Source: Pradoshia eiseniae (GTDB taxonomy: Bacteria > Bacillota > Bacilli > Bacillales > Pradoshiaceae). Taken from it: a stretch of DNA of 64,000 nt. The notes under the pieces were generated by a model. It was not told the origin of the DNA. It was given only the letters and a program-made list of their open reading frames with translations, and made no database searches. Within the stretch, counting starts at the first letter, position 1; the number at the start of each line of letters is the position of its first letter. Shown here in pieces: positions 1 to 9,871 of this stretch. A program made the position numbers and the translations under genes. The DNA lies in assembly GCF_002946355.1 (NCBI RefSeq), contig NZ_PKOZ01000001.1:729931-793930 (forward strand), written 5' to 3'.

Positions 1-1
1 G

Positions 2-556
2 CCGTTTGTCATTGCTATGAATAAATTCTCAGGTGATACAGAGAAAGAGATTGCTCTATTCCTTCAGCTATGCGAGAAACATCAATATACTTGTTCGTTG
101 ACAGAGGTGTGGGAAAAAGGTGGAGCAGGCGGATTAGATTTAGCTCAAAAGCTTGAGAAACTGATTGAAGAGACATCCTCATCCTTCAAAAGGCTCTATA
201 ACAATACTGATTTGATAAGCGAGAAGATCAGCAAGATAACACGCATTGTCTATGGTGCAAACCGGGTTGAATACTCTAAAGAGGCACGGAGACAGCTTAT
301 GCAGTTTGAGGATGAAGGGTGGGGGAAACTTCCTGTATGTATGGCGAAAACCCAATATTCCCTTTCAGATGACCCTAGTCAGATTGGTCGTCCGGAAGAA
401 TTCACGATTCACATCAGAAAATTAAAGCCATCCATCGGGGCTGGTTTTATTGTCGCTCTGACTGGTGATGTGATGACCATGCCGGGTCTGCCGAAAAAAC
501 CTGCAGCCTTGCAAATGGATGTAGATGCTAAAGGAAATGCGGCAGGTCTCTTCTGA
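2..556 (+). CDS. fhs: Formate--tetrahydrofolate ligase, C-terminal part (cut by window edge)
   Basis: This is the last 184 codons of formate--tetrahydrofolate ligase, which joins formate to tetrahydrofolate using ATP to give 10-formyl-THF in the cytoplasm. The reading frame is open from base 2, so the start lies outside the window and the ATG at 17 is internal. Recognisable family segments are the INKF-like stretch at the edge (here MNKFSGDT), KITRIVYGA, the YSLSDDP substrate loop and the C-terminal TGDVMTMPGLP block. It supplies one-carbon units and fits the folate and methionine genes elsewhere in the window (thyA, dfrA, yitJ, metH). No terminator hairpin is obvious after the stop. Confidence 0.93.
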   Translation, partial: PFVIAMNKFSGDTEKEIALFLQLCEKHQYTCSLTEVWEKGGAGGLDLAQKLEKLIEETSSSFKRLYNNTDLISEKISKITRIVYGANRVEYSKEARRQLMQFEDEGWGKLPVCMAKTQYSLSDDPSQIGRPEEFTIHIRKLKPSIGAGFIVALTGDVMTMPGLPKKPAALQMDVDAKGNAAGLF

Positions 557-634
557 CAAGAAAAAGGGGACTTCAATCAAGATGAGGCTTATCTCAGCTG
601 ATTGTTCGCTGAATGAATTGAAATATACGCGGAG

Positions 635-1219
635 TTGGTCTCCCGCCTGTTACAAGCTGGAGAGGTGGAGATCAGCTGCACGTTAATACTTAGGGGTATT
701 GGGAGTGATCGCTTGTTTGATCCAACTGTATTTGAAAATTTGAAGGTCGTCGCAGAAGGGGCTTTTTATGATTTCGACCTTGACGGTGACATTGCTGTCA
801 TTGACCGGCATGACTTTATTGACCTAGCCCATATGTCACGTAAATTTGAGATAATCGTCAGATATGATGCTGACAAGGAAAAGGATATGGAATGTACCTT
901 TTCTTTATCGGCCTCCTTGTCAGCTTTTGCTGAAGAGAAACTGCCTGCTTTCTCGAAAAGGAATCCTGGCTGTACGCTTAAATTTACGTTTCGTTTTATT
1001 GACCCGGAGCACCCGCTTAAGAATATTCATATCTTGAAGCAAAAATGGGATTCAGGGCATCGCTATCGCGTTTTTAAGCATGTACCAATCGGTTATAATC
1101 GAGACGGGTCCTATGTTACGATTGAAATAGAAAGAGAAAAGCCAATCTATGAGGATGATATTTCCTTGCTAATTACGTATGTGCAGGAGATTCAGCATAT
1201 TTTAAGTACGGGGATGTAG
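635..1219 (+). CDS. Unrecognised protein of about 194 residues
   Basis: I do not recognise this family. The frame is open from 617 to 1219. The only usual initiation codon near the front is TTG at 635, with a weak purine stretch just before it, so the start is uncertain. The product is acidic, without a signal peptide or membrane segment, and has alternating hydrophobic strands that suggest a beta-rich fold. The gene sits 79 bases after fhs and 33 bases before the peroxidase gene on the same strand, so it could be co-transcribed with either. The missing good start codon leaves open that it is the 3' part of a once longer gene. Confidence 0.5.
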   Translation: MVSRLLQAGEVEISCTLILRGIGSDRLFDPTVFENLKVVAEGAFYDFDLDGDIAVIDRHDFIDLAHMSRKFEIIVRYDADKEKDMECTFSLSASLSAFAEEKLPAFSKRNPGCTLKFTFRFIDPEHPLKNIHILKQKWDSGHRYRVFKHVPIGYNRDGSYVTIEIEREKPIYEDDISLLITYVQEIQHILSTGM

Positions 1220-1252
1220 CCCGCAAACCAGACGAATGGAGAGGATAATGAT

Positions 1253-1729
1253 ATGACTCTTTATGATTTAGAGGCTAAATCAATATCAGGTCATGATATC
1301 TCATTAAGCGAGTATCGCGGTCAAGTCATGCTGATTGTCAATACCGCAAGTAAATGCGGTTTTACTCCTCAATATAAGGAATTAGAAGGTTTCTATCAGA
1401 AATACAATAAAAAAGGCTTTGTTGTTCTTGGTTTTCCATGTAATCAATTTATGGCGCAAGAGCCAGGCGATGATATGGATATTCAAGCATTCTGCAAGAC
1501 AAATTATGGTGTAACCTTCCCGATGTTCAGCAAGATTGATGTCAGAGGGGAGCATGCCCACCCTATATTCAAATACTTAACGGAAAAAGCCCCTGGTGTT
1601 ATGGGTTCAAAAGCAATAAAATGGAATTTCACCAAATTCCTGATTGACCGAGATGGCCATGTCATCAAGCGATTTGCTCCTTCTACGAAAATGTCTGAGG
1701 TCGAACAAAGCATCATTGAATTACTATGA
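1253..1729 (+). CDS. bsaA: Glutathione peroxidase-family thiol peroxidase (BsaA-type)
   Basis: A 158-residue peroxidase of the GPx family that reduces hydroperoxides in the cytoplasm. The peroxidatic cysteine is Cys35 in NTASKCGFT; the family tetrad partners are visible at Gln69 (MAQEPG) and Trp124-Asn125 (KWNF). A second cysteine at 63 in FPCNQF and Cys81 are candidates for the resolving cysteine. Most bacterial members use thioredoxin rather than glutathione as donor, although this genome also carries gshF (16084-18378). Start ATG 1253 has a GGAGAGGA site upstream. A perfect hairpin follows the stop. B. subtilis keeps bsaA next to ypgQ-ypgR, as here. Confidence 0.93.
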   Translation: MTLYDLEAKSISGHDISLSEYRGQVMLIVNTASKCGFTPQYKELEGFYQKYNKKGFVVLGFPCNQFMAQEPGDDMDIQAFCKTNYGVTFPMFSKIDVRGEHAHPIFKYLTEKAPGVMGSKAIKWNFTKFLIDRDGHVIKRFAPSTKMSEVEQSIIELL

Positions 1730-1730
1730 A

Positions 1731-1753
1731 AATCCCTCCCGCCGGGAGGGATT
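1731..1753 (+). terminator. Perfect 10-bp hairpin after bsaA
   Basis: AATCCCTCCC and GGGAGGGATT pair across a 3-base loop directly behind the bsaA stop codon. No U-run follows, so it may work as a weak terminator or a processing/stability hairpin before degV. Confidence 0.55.
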
Positions 1754-1815
1754 CCTCATACTAGGGGGATAAGTTGCAAACGAAATTGGTATATTCATAT
1801 AGTAGGAGGAGAAGG

Positions 1816-2655
1816 ATGAAAAAGGTAGCCTGGGTTACGGATAGCTCTGCGGTTTTAGATGAGGAGTTGAAGAGGCATCCTCATGTGTATGTTTTGCCTG
1901 TTCACCTGATCATTAACGGTCAATCCTATCTCGATGGTGTTGATTTGACGACGGAAGATCTCGTTCGCTCAATGGATAATGGAGATATCCTTTCCTCATC
2001 ACAGCCATCAGTCGGGGATTTTGTTGAGTTGTATGAACGACTGGCTGATGGATATGACTTGATATTCTCTATTCATGTATCCAGTGCATTAAGCGGTACC
2101 TATTCAACAAGCCTACAGGCAGGCAAAATGGTCAATATCCCTGTCTACAGTGTGGATTCGAGCTTTTTGTCCTACCCATTAACACTCCTGTTGAAAAAGG
2201 CCATCAAGCTTTGGGATCATTTCCATGAACCTGAGATAGTCATCCAGAGCATCCATGCGATTAAATCGAAACTAAAGATTTTCGTATGGATCGGCTCTCT
2301 TCAGCAGCTGCATAAAAGTGGAAGATTATCAGCAAGCAAGTATTTACTGGGGAGCTTGATGAAAATTAAGCCTATTGTCACCTTTGAGGAAGGAAAGCTT
2401 GAAATCAAGACAAAGGTGCGGACATGGAAACAAGCAACGGAGAAAATCAGCAGCTATTTGGAGGAGTCCGAGACAAGAGGGAAAATAGAGGAAATCTTTA
2501 TGCTTTACGGTCGAGATGAAAGTCAGGCTAAAGAATGGAAAGACTTGGTCGAGGCCGGGAATATAGATGCTAAAGTCAGTACAAATCCGCTTGGAACAGC
2601 CCTCGTCCTTCATGCCGGCACAGGAACAGTTGGAATTGGATGGCTGGAGAAGTAG
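1816..2655 (+). CDS. DegV family protein (fatty-acid binding)
   Basis: A 279-residue DegV/FakB-type protein; this family binds a fatty acid and presents it to a fatty-acid kinase for phosphorylation. Signature parts are the N-terminal VTDSSAVL, SQPSVGDF, the HVSSALSGTYS lipid-head loop and a C-terminal HAGTGTVGIGW. ATG 1816 is preferred because AGGAGGAGAAGG lies just upstream; an upstream in-frame TTG at 1774 lacks a site. It is transcribed with the downstream HD gene (15-base gap). A paralogue lies at 26735-27577. Which fatty-acid kinase it serves cannot be told here. Confidence 0.9.
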   Translation: MKKVAWVTDSSAVLDEELKRHPHVYVLPVHLIINGQSYLDGVDLTTEDLVRSMDNGDILSSSQPSVGDFVELYERLADGYDLIFSIHVSSALSGTYSTSLQAGKMVNIPVYSVDSSFLSYPLTLLLKKAIKLWDHFHEPEIVIQSIHAIKSKLKIFVWIGSLQQLHKSGRLSASKYLLGSLMKIKPIVTFEEGKLEIKTKVRTWKQATEKISSYLEESETRGKIEEIFMLYGRDESQAKEWKDLVEAGNIDAKVSTNPLGTALVLHAGTGTVGIGWLEK

Positions 2656-2670
2656 AAGGGAATCGATCAT

Positions 2671-3285
2671 TTGGAACATTTGATAAAAGAAGCAGAGGCT
2701 TTCGTAAAGGACCGGTTTAAAGAGGAAGTGACTGGCCATGACTGGCTTCATATGGAGAGGGTTCGCAAGCTTTCTTTCTTAATTTGGGAGCATGAGAGGG
2801 CAGGGGACCCGCTTTATATTGATTTAGTCGCTCTCCTGCATGATGTCGATGATGATAAACTCGCATCTAAAGAGCACACCCACACGCTAAAGGACTGGCT
2901 TATAAACATGGGGGTTCAACAAGACCTCATGCAGAATCTATTGACAGATACGGCGAATATCTCCTATAGGAAGGGCATACGATCTTTGCTTTCTCCTGAA
3001 GCGTTAATCGTCCAAGATGCCGACAGGCTGGATGCCATGGGTGCTATCGGAATAGCCCGGGCATTTGCCTATGGAGCCAAGAGCGGCCAGATGATTTGTC
3101 ATAAGGATGACCTTAACGACCGAATGAGGGATAAAGGCAGCGGTAGCACCGTGGCTCATTTTTATGATAAATTACTAGTATTAAAAGACCTAATGAATAC
3201 AAAGACAGGCAGAGAAATGGCCGAAGAGAGGCATGAGTTCATGCAGGACTTTCTCTGTCAGTTTAAAAAGGAATGGAAAGAATGA
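2671..3285 (+). CDS. ypgQ: HD-domain phosphohydrolase YpgQ
   Basis: A 204-residue HD-superfamily metal-dependent phosphohydrolase. The metal ligands can be seen as His23-Asp24 with His27 (HDWLH), His57-Asp58 (LLHDVDDD) and Asp118 in QDADRLDAMG. Size and gene order (bsaA, ypgQ, ypgR) match B. subtilis YpgQ, for which pyrophosphohydrolase activity on nucleotides has been described; the substrate here is inferred from that. TTG 2671 is the start, preceded by GAAGGG. The end overlaps the start of the ABC-F gene by 13 bases, so the two are likely translationally coupled. Confidence 0.87.
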   Translation: MEHLIKEAEAFVKDRFKEEVTGHDWLHMERVRKLSFLIWEHERAGDPLYIDLVALLHDVDDDKLASKEHTHTLKDWLINMGVQQDLMQNLLTDTANISYRKGIRSLLSPEALIVQDADRLDAMGAIGIARAFAYGAKSGQMICHKDDLNDRMRDKGSGSTVAHFYDKLLVLKDLMNTKTGREMAEERHEFMQDFLCQFKKEWKE

Positions 3286-5174
3286 AAGTATTAAAGGGCA
3301 TAGGCTTAAAGAAGGAATATGGTGAAAAAGTATTATTCGACAATATTGAGTTCTCCATCAGCGAAAACGAAAAAATCGGATTGATTGGACTGAATGGGAC
3401 AGGAAAGTCATCCTTGATGAAAATCATCGCAGGGGCAGAAGAGGCAGATGGCGGTACTATTGATAAGCCTAAGGACTACCGAATCTCCTATCTTGGCCAG
3501 AATATCGAGGTAGAAGACGATGAGAAGGTTTTATCCTTTATTTATCGTAACGATTCCCCGGTATTTCGTGTAGTAAAGGAATATGAGGAATTGCTTGAAG
3601 AAATGAAGCAGTTCCCTGATAATAAAGCGCTTCTTGATAAAATGTTCAGTCTGCAGGCTAAGATGGATGCTGAAGGTGGCTGGGAGATTCATTCCAATGC
3701 GCAAATCATGCTCAATAAGCTGGGGATAACAGATATTAACGCTAAGATGGGCCATTTATCAGGCGGCCAGAAAAAACGATGTGCTTTAGCTAAAGCCTTA
3801 ATGGAAAAAGCGGACCTTCTCATCCTTGATGAGCCGACAAACCATCTGGATTATGAGAGTATTGCTTGGCTTCAGGAATATTTGCAAAGCTATCAAGGCT
3901 CGATTCTTTTCGTTACGCATGATCGATACTTCCTTGATGAGGTGACGAAGAAAATCTGGGAGCTTGATCGGGGTATCCTCAATTCTTATGAGGGGAACTA
4001 TGAGAAGTTTATTGAAATTAAATCCATTCGTGATGAAGTGGAGGCAAGGGCAGCCCATAAATTATCCAGACTGTACGCTAACGAGCTCGCTTGGATGAGA
4101 AAAGGCGCTAAGGCGCGGACGACGAAACAAAAGGCGAGAATTCAGCGCTTTGAAAGCCTCCAGGAAAAGACGAATCAAACGAGCAGTTCAGACGATTTGA
4201 GCCTTGATGTCTCCTCTTCAAGACTTGGCAAGAAGGTGCTTGAACTGAAGGATGTGGAGAAATCCTTCGGGGAGAAGGTTCTATTTAAGCCATTCTCCAT
4301 CATTTTGCAAAAAGGTGACCGGATAGGGATTATCGGTTCAAACGGAAGCGGTAAGACTACGATGCTGAAAATGCTCGCTGGCGAAATTCCTGTTGGCGGC
4401 GGTGAGATAGACCGGGGGACAACGGTCAATATTGGCTATTACACACAGGAAAATGAAGACCTTCCACTGAACAAGCGGATGATTGAATATATTCGTGAAA
4501 CCGCCGAGGCCATTACGCTTGCAAACGGGGAACGAGTGTCAGCAGCACAGATGCTTGAGCGTTTCTTATTTGAGCCGTACACGCACGGAACCATCATTGG
4601 TAAATTATCCGGTGGTGAGAGAAGGCGTCTTTATTTGCTTAAGATATTAATGGGTTCACCTAATGTGCTCCTCTTGGATGAGCCGACCAATGATTTGGAT
4701 ATCCAAACGCTGACGGTTCTAGAGGAATATTTGCAGCATTTTCCGGGTGTCGTCGTAACGGTATCACATGATCGCTATTTCCTTGATAAAACCTGTACGA
4801 AGCTTTGGATATTTAATGGACATGGCGAGATTAATGAATACCTTGGCCAGGCAACGGATTATTTCGAATGGAAGCAATCCCAGGAAAAAGAATCTGCTGC
4901 CGAGCAAAAAAGTGCGGTACCAAAACCAGCAAGGAAAGATGAATCGAAGCAGAAAAAACGCCTCTCTTATCATGAGATGCGCGAATGGGAAGGCATCGAG
5001 GAAAAGATTGCCGGAGTAGAAGAGAGACTTGAGGCGCTAGCAGCGGAATTGGCGAATACCGGAAGTGATTTTGAGCTTGCCGCAAGGTTGACGGAGGAAG
5101 AGAGCAGGCTAAATGAGGAACTCGAATTCCTCATTGAACGCTGGACATATTTATCTGAAAAGCAGGAGAGCTAA
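3273..5174 (+). CDS. yfmR: ABC-F ATPase, YfmR/Uup type
   Basis: A soluble protein of about 630 residues with two ABC ATPase domains and no membrane segments, the ABC-F layout. Members act on the ribosome or on DNA/RNA-linked steps rather than in transport. Walker A motifs are GLNGTGKSS (about 39-47) and GSNGSGKTT (about 352-360); signatures are LSGGQKKR and LSGGERRR; Walker B motifs are LLILDEPTNHLD and LLLDEPTNDLD. A charged linker with ARTTKQKARIQRFE lies between the domains, and the last 90 residues form a coiled coil as in Uup/YfmR. Two starts are possible, ATG 3273 and ATG 3282. It overlaps ypgQ by 13 bases. Confidence 0.9.
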   Translation: MERMKVLKGIGLKKEYGEKVLFDNIEFSISENEKIGLIGLNGTGKSSLMKIIAGAEEADGGTIDKPKDYRISYLGQNIEVEDDEKVLSFIYRNDSPVFRVVKEYEELLEEMKQFPDNKALLDKMFSLQAKMDAEGGWEIHSNAQIMLNKLGITDINAKMGHLSGGQKKRCALAKALMEKADLLILDEPTNHLDYESIAWLQEYLQSYQGSILFVTHDRYFLDEVTKKIWELDRGILNSYEGNYEKFIEIKSIRDEVEARAAHKLSRLYANELAWMRKGAKARTTKQKARIQRFESLQEKTNQTSSSDDLSLDVSSSRLGKKVLELKDVEKSFGEKVLFKPFSIILQKGDRIGIIGSNGSGKTTMLKMLAGEIPVGGGEIDRGTTVNIGYYTQENEDLPLNKRMIEYIRETAEAITLANGERVSAAQMLERFLFEPYTHGTIIGKLSGGERRRLYLLKILMGSPNVLLLDEPTNDLDIQTLTVLEEYLQHFPGVVVTVSHDRYFLDKTCTKLWIFNGHGEINEYLGQATDYFEWKQSQEKESAAEQKSAVPKPARKDESKQKKRLSYHEMREWEGIEEKIAGVEERLEALAAELANTGSDFELAARLTEEESRLNEELEFLIERWTYLSEKQES

Positions 5175-5252
5175 AAATCATACGAATGTAAATATTCGCC
5201 TAAATATGCTACAATCCCCCTAGAGATAAGTGGTCAGGGGGATTTTACTTAT

Positions 5253-6386
5253 ATGAAAATATTATCTATTGAACCAACACCAAGCCCGAACACAATGAAG
5301 GTCATACTCGATGAAGAGCTGCCAATGGGCAAAAGCACAAATTACAAAAAGGATGCGGCTGAGACAGCCCCGCCTTTTATCAAAGATATCCTGCAGATTG
5401 AAGGGGTCAAGGGCGTTTATCATGTCGCTGACTTTCTCGCGGTCGAACGGAATGCGAAATATGATTGGCCAGCCCTGTTGATGCAGGTGAGAACGATTTT
5501 TGGCGATGGCGACCAGCAGAGCGGATTGAGCCAATTAGCAACTGGACAAGGATTTGGAGAAGTGAAGGTCCAAATCCAGATGTTCAAGGGAATTCCGATT
5601 CAAATTAAGGCAAACAGCGATCTTGAGGAAAAGAGATGGTCCATGCCTGATGAGTTCCTTCATGCGTTCAAGCAAGCTCAGTTTGGCACGGACAATGCGG
5701 TCTTAATCCGAAAGTGGAGTGATTATGGCAGCAGGTACGGCAATTTGGATCAGATTGGCCAGGAGGTCATGGATGAACTGCTAGCGACATATCCGGCTGA
5801 GCGCCTGGATCAGCTTGTTAAGGATGCAAAGAATTCAAAAAGCGAAAGCATTGAAATCAGAAGGGTGCAAAGAAAGAAGCTGACAGCAGAGGACTTAGAT
5901 CATCCGGATTGGCGGGAACGCTTTAAAGCGTTAGATTTGATGGAGGATCCGACCATTGATGATATTCCGCTCCTTGATAAAGCTCTTCAGGATGAGAAAG
6001 CCTCCATCCGACGGCTCGCAGTTGTTTATCTTGGGATGATAGAAGATACACAAGTCCTTCCATACTTGTATAAGGGGTTGAAGGATAAGAGTGTGACAGT
6101 AAGAAGAACGGCTGGTGACTGTCTGTCCGATTTGGGCTACCCGGAAGCAATACCTGCACAGATGGAAGCACTCAAAGATTCTAGCAAGCTCGTACGCTGG
6201 AGAGCGGCGATGTATTTGTATGAGGTAGGGGATGAATCCGCCTTGCCAGCTCTCCGTGAAGCAGAGGATGACGAGGAGTTTGAGGTGGCCTTGCAGGTGA
6301 AGATGGCCATTGAACGGATAGAAAAAGGCGAAGAAGCGCTAGGTTCTGTATGGAAGCAAATGACCGAGGCGCGAAAAGGGAAATAA
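5253..6386 (+). CDS. ypgR: Nfu-N/HEAT-repeat protein YpgR (CvfC family)
   Basis: A 377-residue protein with an N-terminal Nfu/NifU N-domain (about 1-90, starting MKILSIEPTPSPNTMK, with the GVKGVYHV turn) and C-terminal HEAT-like repeats (about 220-350, e.g. LQDEKASIRRLAVVYLG and LKDKSVTVRRTAGDCLS). It matches B. subtilis YpgR and staphylococcal conserved virulence factor C in length and layout. The molecular role is not firmly known; the Nfu-type domain suggests a link to iron-sulfur cluster handling, which is inference. It stands alone between the ABC-F gene (79-base gap) and a terminator. Confidence 0.88.
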   Translation: MKILSIEPTPSPNTMKVILDEELPMGKSTNYKKDAAETAPPFIKDILQIEGVKGVYHVADFLAVERNAKYDWPALLMQVRTIFGDGDQQSGLSQLATGQGFGEVKVQIQMFKGIPIQIKANSDLEEKRWSMPDEFLHAFKQAQFGTDNAVLIRKWSDYGSRYGNLDQIGQEVMDELLATYPAERLDQLVKDAKNSKSESIEIRRVQRKKLTAEDLDHPDWRERFKALDLMEDPTIDDIPLLDKALQDEKASIRRLAVVYLGMIEDTQVLPYLYKGLKDKSVTVRRTAGDCLSDLGYPEAIPAQMEALKDSSKLVRWRAAMYLYEVGDESALPALREAEDDEEFEVALQVKMAIERIEKGEEALGSVWKQMTEARKGK

Positions 6387-6391
6387 AGACG

Positions 6392-6427
6392 AATGCTCGC
6401 TGCCGGTATGATTCCGGCAGCATTTTT
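6392..6427 (+). terminator. Terminator after ypgR
   Basis: GCTGCCGG pairs with CCGGCAGC (6399-6406 with 6414-6421), followed by a run of five T. Confidence 0.85.
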
Positions 6428-6468
6428 CTGTTCGTTTCATATAGAGATAACACCAAGGAGATGTACAC

Positions 6469-7419
6469 ATGCTTCAATCAATTAACAGAATAATGAATTC
6501 CATTATGGCTTTTTTCATACCAGCTTGTCTCATTATCGGATTCCTATTAACCGATCAGTTGATATGGATGTCAGCCCTAATCCCGTGGATTTTTGCTTTT
6601 ATGACTTTTTCGGGAAGCCTGAACTCAAGTTTTTCTTCCTTCAAAGCCATTGTTAAGCACCCGGGTCCGATTATTATCACGCTGATAACCCTGCATATCA
6701 TTATGCCGGTATTCGCTTATGGGGCAGGGCAGCTATTATACCCAAATGACCAATATACAGTAACAGGCATCGTCTTGGCCATGACGATTCCGGCCGGCAT
6801 CACAAGTTTTGTCTGGGTCGTCATTTATCACGGGAATCGCACGTTAACTTTAGCCATCATCTTAATTAGCTCATTGCTATCTCCTTTCATCGTACCGTTC
6901 AATCTTTCGGTACTGGTCGGAGAAAGTGTCCATATAGACTCCCTGCAAATCATGGAGGGATTATGGTGGATGGTTGTGTTCCCATCCCTGCTTGGAATGC
7001 TTTTCAACTCCTTCGCAGGCAAGGATACGATCACTAAGCTGGATGGATATTTAACACCATTGACGAAATTTGGGCTTGGGTTTGTCGTCATGCTAAATGG
7101 AGCGGTCATCGCTCCATATATTAAAGAAGAAATGGATATAAAACTGTTGTTTGTCGGGCTCACGGTGTTAGTGGTCGCTATATCTGGCTACTTGATTTCC
7201 TTCTATATTGCTAAAATGACAGGGCACAACAAGGAAACCATCGTTTCGATGACCTTCTCTGGAGGAATGCGTAATATCAGTGCTGGAGCCGTCCTTGCAA
7301 CAGCCTATTTCCCTCCATCTGCTGCCGTTCCGGTCGTGCTTGGCATGCTATTTCAGCAATTATGTGCAACCCTGTTCGGAAAAATCCTGAATAAACGATT
7401 GCATTTATTAGAAGATTGA
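6469..7419 (+). CDS. Bile acid:sodium symporter family carrier
   Basis: A 316-residue integral membrane protein with about nine or ten hydrophobic segments, typical of the BASS/SBF family of sodium-coupled organic anion carriers. Helix-breaking stretches such as LAMTIPAGITSFVW and the conserved SGGMRNISAGAVLA near residue 265 fit the family's cross-over helices and sodium sites. Bacterial members move bile acids, pantothenate or keto acids; the substrate cannot be decided here. Start ATG 6469 has AAGGAG upstream. It is a single-gene unit between a terminator and the convergent ilvD gene. Confidence 0.88.
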   Translation: MLQSINRIMNSIMAFFIPACLIIGFLLTDQLIWMSALIPWIFAFMTFSGSLNSSFSSFKAIVKHPGPIIITLITLHIIMPVFAYGAGQLLYPNDQYTVTGIVLAMTIPAGITSFVWVVIYHGNRTLTLAIILISSLLSPFIVPFNLSVLVGESVHIDSLQIMEGLWWMVVFPSLLGMLFNSFAGKDTITKLDGYLTPLTKFGLGFVVMLNGAVIAPYIKEEMDIKLLFVGLTVLVVAISGYLISFYIAKMTGHNKETIVSMTFSGGMRNISAGAVLATAYFPPSAAVPVVLGMLFQQLCATLFGKILNKRLHLLED

Positions 7420-7657
7420 GAGGAAGGGTGGAAGGGGCTTAGCAGTTTCCCGATTTGCTAGATTTTCACTTTGCTAATTCAGGATTACATTGCTTTTTCT
7501 TTCACTATTTTTCACGATTAGCCATATTAAAGAGGCAAGCATTGCAGCGGGGATTCTGTGAAGGGGTTGAGTCGAGTAATCAGACGAAATAGCCCTGTAA
7601 GAGCATCTATCAACCTATGAGGACCCTTAAGATAAATAAGAATAGATGGAGTAATAA

Positions 7658-7690
7658 AACAGCATCGGATTTATCCGATGCTGTTTTTTT
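7658..7690 (+). terminator. Bidirectional terminator between the symporter gene and ilvD
   Basis: AACAGCATCGGAT and ATCCGATGCTGTT form a 13-bp stem, followed by seven T on the plus strand and four T on the minus strand, so it can end both convergent units. The rest of the 306-base gap (7420-7725) shows no convincing gene. Confidence 0.88.
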
Positions 7691-7725
7691 GAAGGGCTAA
7701 TTCAGGTGCTTTTACTTGCCTTGAC

Positions 7726-9405
7726 TTAGATTTTCATCACACCGCCCGTACTGGCGGAAGTGACTAATTTGGAATAGCGTGCGAGATAGCCTGTCTTCAC
7801 TTTAGGTTCAAAGCCTTTCCAATTCGCTTTGCGCTGTTCAAATTCCTCGTCAGAGATCTCCAATTGAATGGTCCGTTTATTCATGTCCAGCTCAATGATA
7901 TCTCCGTTTTCAACGAATGCAATCGGACCGCCTTCAGCTGCTTCCGGTGAAATATGACCGATACTAATTCCCCTTGATGCTCCTGAAAAACGTCCGTCTG
8001 TAATTAATCCGACTTTCGCTCCTAATCCTCTTCCGACAATTTGCGAGGTTGGAGCGAGCATTTCCGGCATACCCGGACCGCCTTTTGGACCTTCATAACG
8101 AATAACGACCACGTCGCCCTCATTTACTTTGCCGGTAATGATGCCTGATAGTGCATCTTCCTGGGAGTCAAAACAAATGGCAGGGCCCCTGTGATAGCCG
8201 CCAACCTCAGGGTCAACTGCTCCAACTTTAATAATGGAGCCGTTTGGTGCCAGATTTCCAAACAGAACGGCTAATCCTCCTTGTTCAGAATGCGGATTGC
8301 TCAAAGGCCGAATGACATCCTGATCTAAAATTTCACAGCCTGCAACATTTTCCCGCAAGGTTTGGCCGGATACTGTTAGACAATCTCCTTTCAAGGCATC
8401 AGGTTTTTTCAGCAATTCATTGATAATGGCGCTAACACCGCCAGCATTATGCACGTCTTCAATATGATAATCAGATGCTGGCGCTATTTTAGCCAGATGG
8501 GGTACGCGGCTCGCAATTTCATTTATGCGTTCCATTGGATATTCAAAGCCAGCTTCATGGGCTAATGCAAGTGTGTGGAGAACCGTATTGGTCGAACCGC
8601 CCATAGCCATATCAAGGGCAAACGCATTATCAATTGCATCCATTGTCACGATATCACGCGGTTTTAGATTTTGCTTGATGAGCTGCATCAATTGTTTGGC
8701 AGATTGTCTCACAAAATCCTTTCTTTCCTCTGCTACGGCGAGTATAGTACCATTACCAGGCAATGCTAAACCTAAACCTTCAGCAAGGCAATTCATCGAG
8801 TTTGCGGTAAACATGCCTGAGCAGGATCCGCATGTTGGGCAGGCGACCTGTTCAATTTCCTGAAGCCGTGCTTCATCAATTTGTCCGGATTGATAGGCCC
8901 CGACACCTTCGAAAACAGAGGTGAGGGAAAGAGCGTTGCCATCTTTGTCTTTACCTGCTTTCATCGGACCGCCGCTGACGAATATAGTTGGGATATTGAC
9001 GCGCAGTGCGGCCATCATCATGCCAGGGGTGATTTTGTCACAGTTCGGAATGCACACCATTCCATCGAACCAATGAGCAGAAACGACTGTTTCAATTGAA
9101 TCCGCAATAATTTCACGGCTTGGGAGAGAATAGCGCATGCCGATATGTCCCATCGCTATCCCGTCATCGACACCAATCGTATTAAATTCAAACGGAACGC
9201 CGCCAGCTTCTCGGATGGCTTCCTTTACGATTTTCCCGAACTCTTGCAGGTGAACATGGCCCGGTACAATATCAATATATGAATTACAAACCGCAATAAA
9301 CGGCTTGCCGAAATCCTCGTCATTTACTCCTGCTGCCCTTAGAAGGCTTCGGTGCGGGGCGCGGTCTACTCCTTTTTTTATCATGTTACTGCGCATTTCA
9401 GTCAT
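7726..9405 (-). CDS. ilvD: Dihydroxy-acid dehydratase
   Basis: Catalyses dehydration of 2,3-dihydroxy acids to 2-keto acids in valine, leucine, isoleucine and pantothenate synthesis, using an iron-sulfur cluster. With the start at 9405 the protein has 559 residues, the usual length. Cluster cysteines are visible at Cys122 ([10 protein letters not shown]) and in the 189-195 block CPTCGSC; the ENVAGCEIL and [11 protein letters not shown] motifs are also present. ATG 9405 is preferred over TTG 9420 because GGAGA lies 8 bases before it. It stands alone on the minus strand, separate from any ilv-leu operon, as in B. subtilis, with brxB as its divergent neighbour. Confidence 0.96.
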   Translation of the reverse strand: MTEMRSNMIKKGVDRAPHRSLLRAAGVNDEDFGKPFIAVCNSYIDIVPGHVHLQEFGKIVKEAIREAGGVPFEFNTIGVDDGIAMGHIGMRYSLPSREIIADSIETVVSAHWFDGMVCIPNCDKITPGMMMAALRVNIPTIFVSGGPMKAGKDKDGNALSLTSVFEGVGAYQSGQIDEARLQEIEQVACPTCGSCSGMFTANSMNCLAEGLGLALPGNGTILAVAEERKDFVRQSAKQLMQLIKQNLKPRDIVTMDAIDNAFALDMAMGGSTNTVLHTLALAHEAGFEYPMERINEIASRVPHLAKIAPASDYHIEDVHNAGGVSAIINELLKKPDALKGDCLTVSGQTLRENVAGCEILDQDVIRPLSNPHSEQGGLAVLFGNLAPNGSIIKVGAVDPEVGGYHRGPAICFDSQEDALSGIITGKVNEGDVVVIRYEGPKGGPGMPEMLAPTSQIVGRGLGAKVGLITDGRFSGASRGISIGHISPEAAEGGPIAFVENGDIIELDMNKRTIQLEISDEEFEQRKANWKGFEPKVKTGYLARYSKLVTSASTGGVMKI

Positions 9406-9871
9406 AACAATCATCTCCAATTAGGTATATTTATCTGTATATTTAGAATTATTGAACATTTTAACATTAATTGAAGGAATATCCTATCATATAAAAATAA
9501 ATTTTTTAATATTTTTTAAAAGTAGCTTATGAATGTAACCAAATTAAGATTGGGACGACTGATTATGGAGAATGTCTTTCAGGTTAATAGGCATGTAGTA
9601 GGGTTAGCTTATAGTCTTTTAAGAAGCTATTTAATGTTGATTTTGGTAAAGGAATTGCCTGTAATCATAAAGAGTAAGCTGGTAATCCAGACGGGAATTT
9701 ATAGGGCGAGTGTTCCGTTTATCAAATAGGAGGGTATGACAGATTTGGTTGAGCATAGAGAGGTGAAGCATCCCACGAATATTGGGCGGTCTAGATGTTC
9801 TTCAATCCTTGCAACTGCTGGATTTCTGATGTATCCTAACAGAAGAACAGTAAGAAATTGGGGGTATATAC
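9406..9871. other. Divergent intergenic region ilvD/brxB
   Basis: An AT-rich gap of 466 bases. It must hold the promoters of ilvD and brxB. A weak open frame at 9529-9729 has no ribosome binding site and no recognisable product. No T-box or other riboswitch pattern was recognised. Confidence 0.5.

Noticed and set aside
9529-9729. 66-codon open frame between ilvD and brxB
   Set aside because: No ribosome binding site, no family pattern, and composition like non-coding AT-rich DNA.
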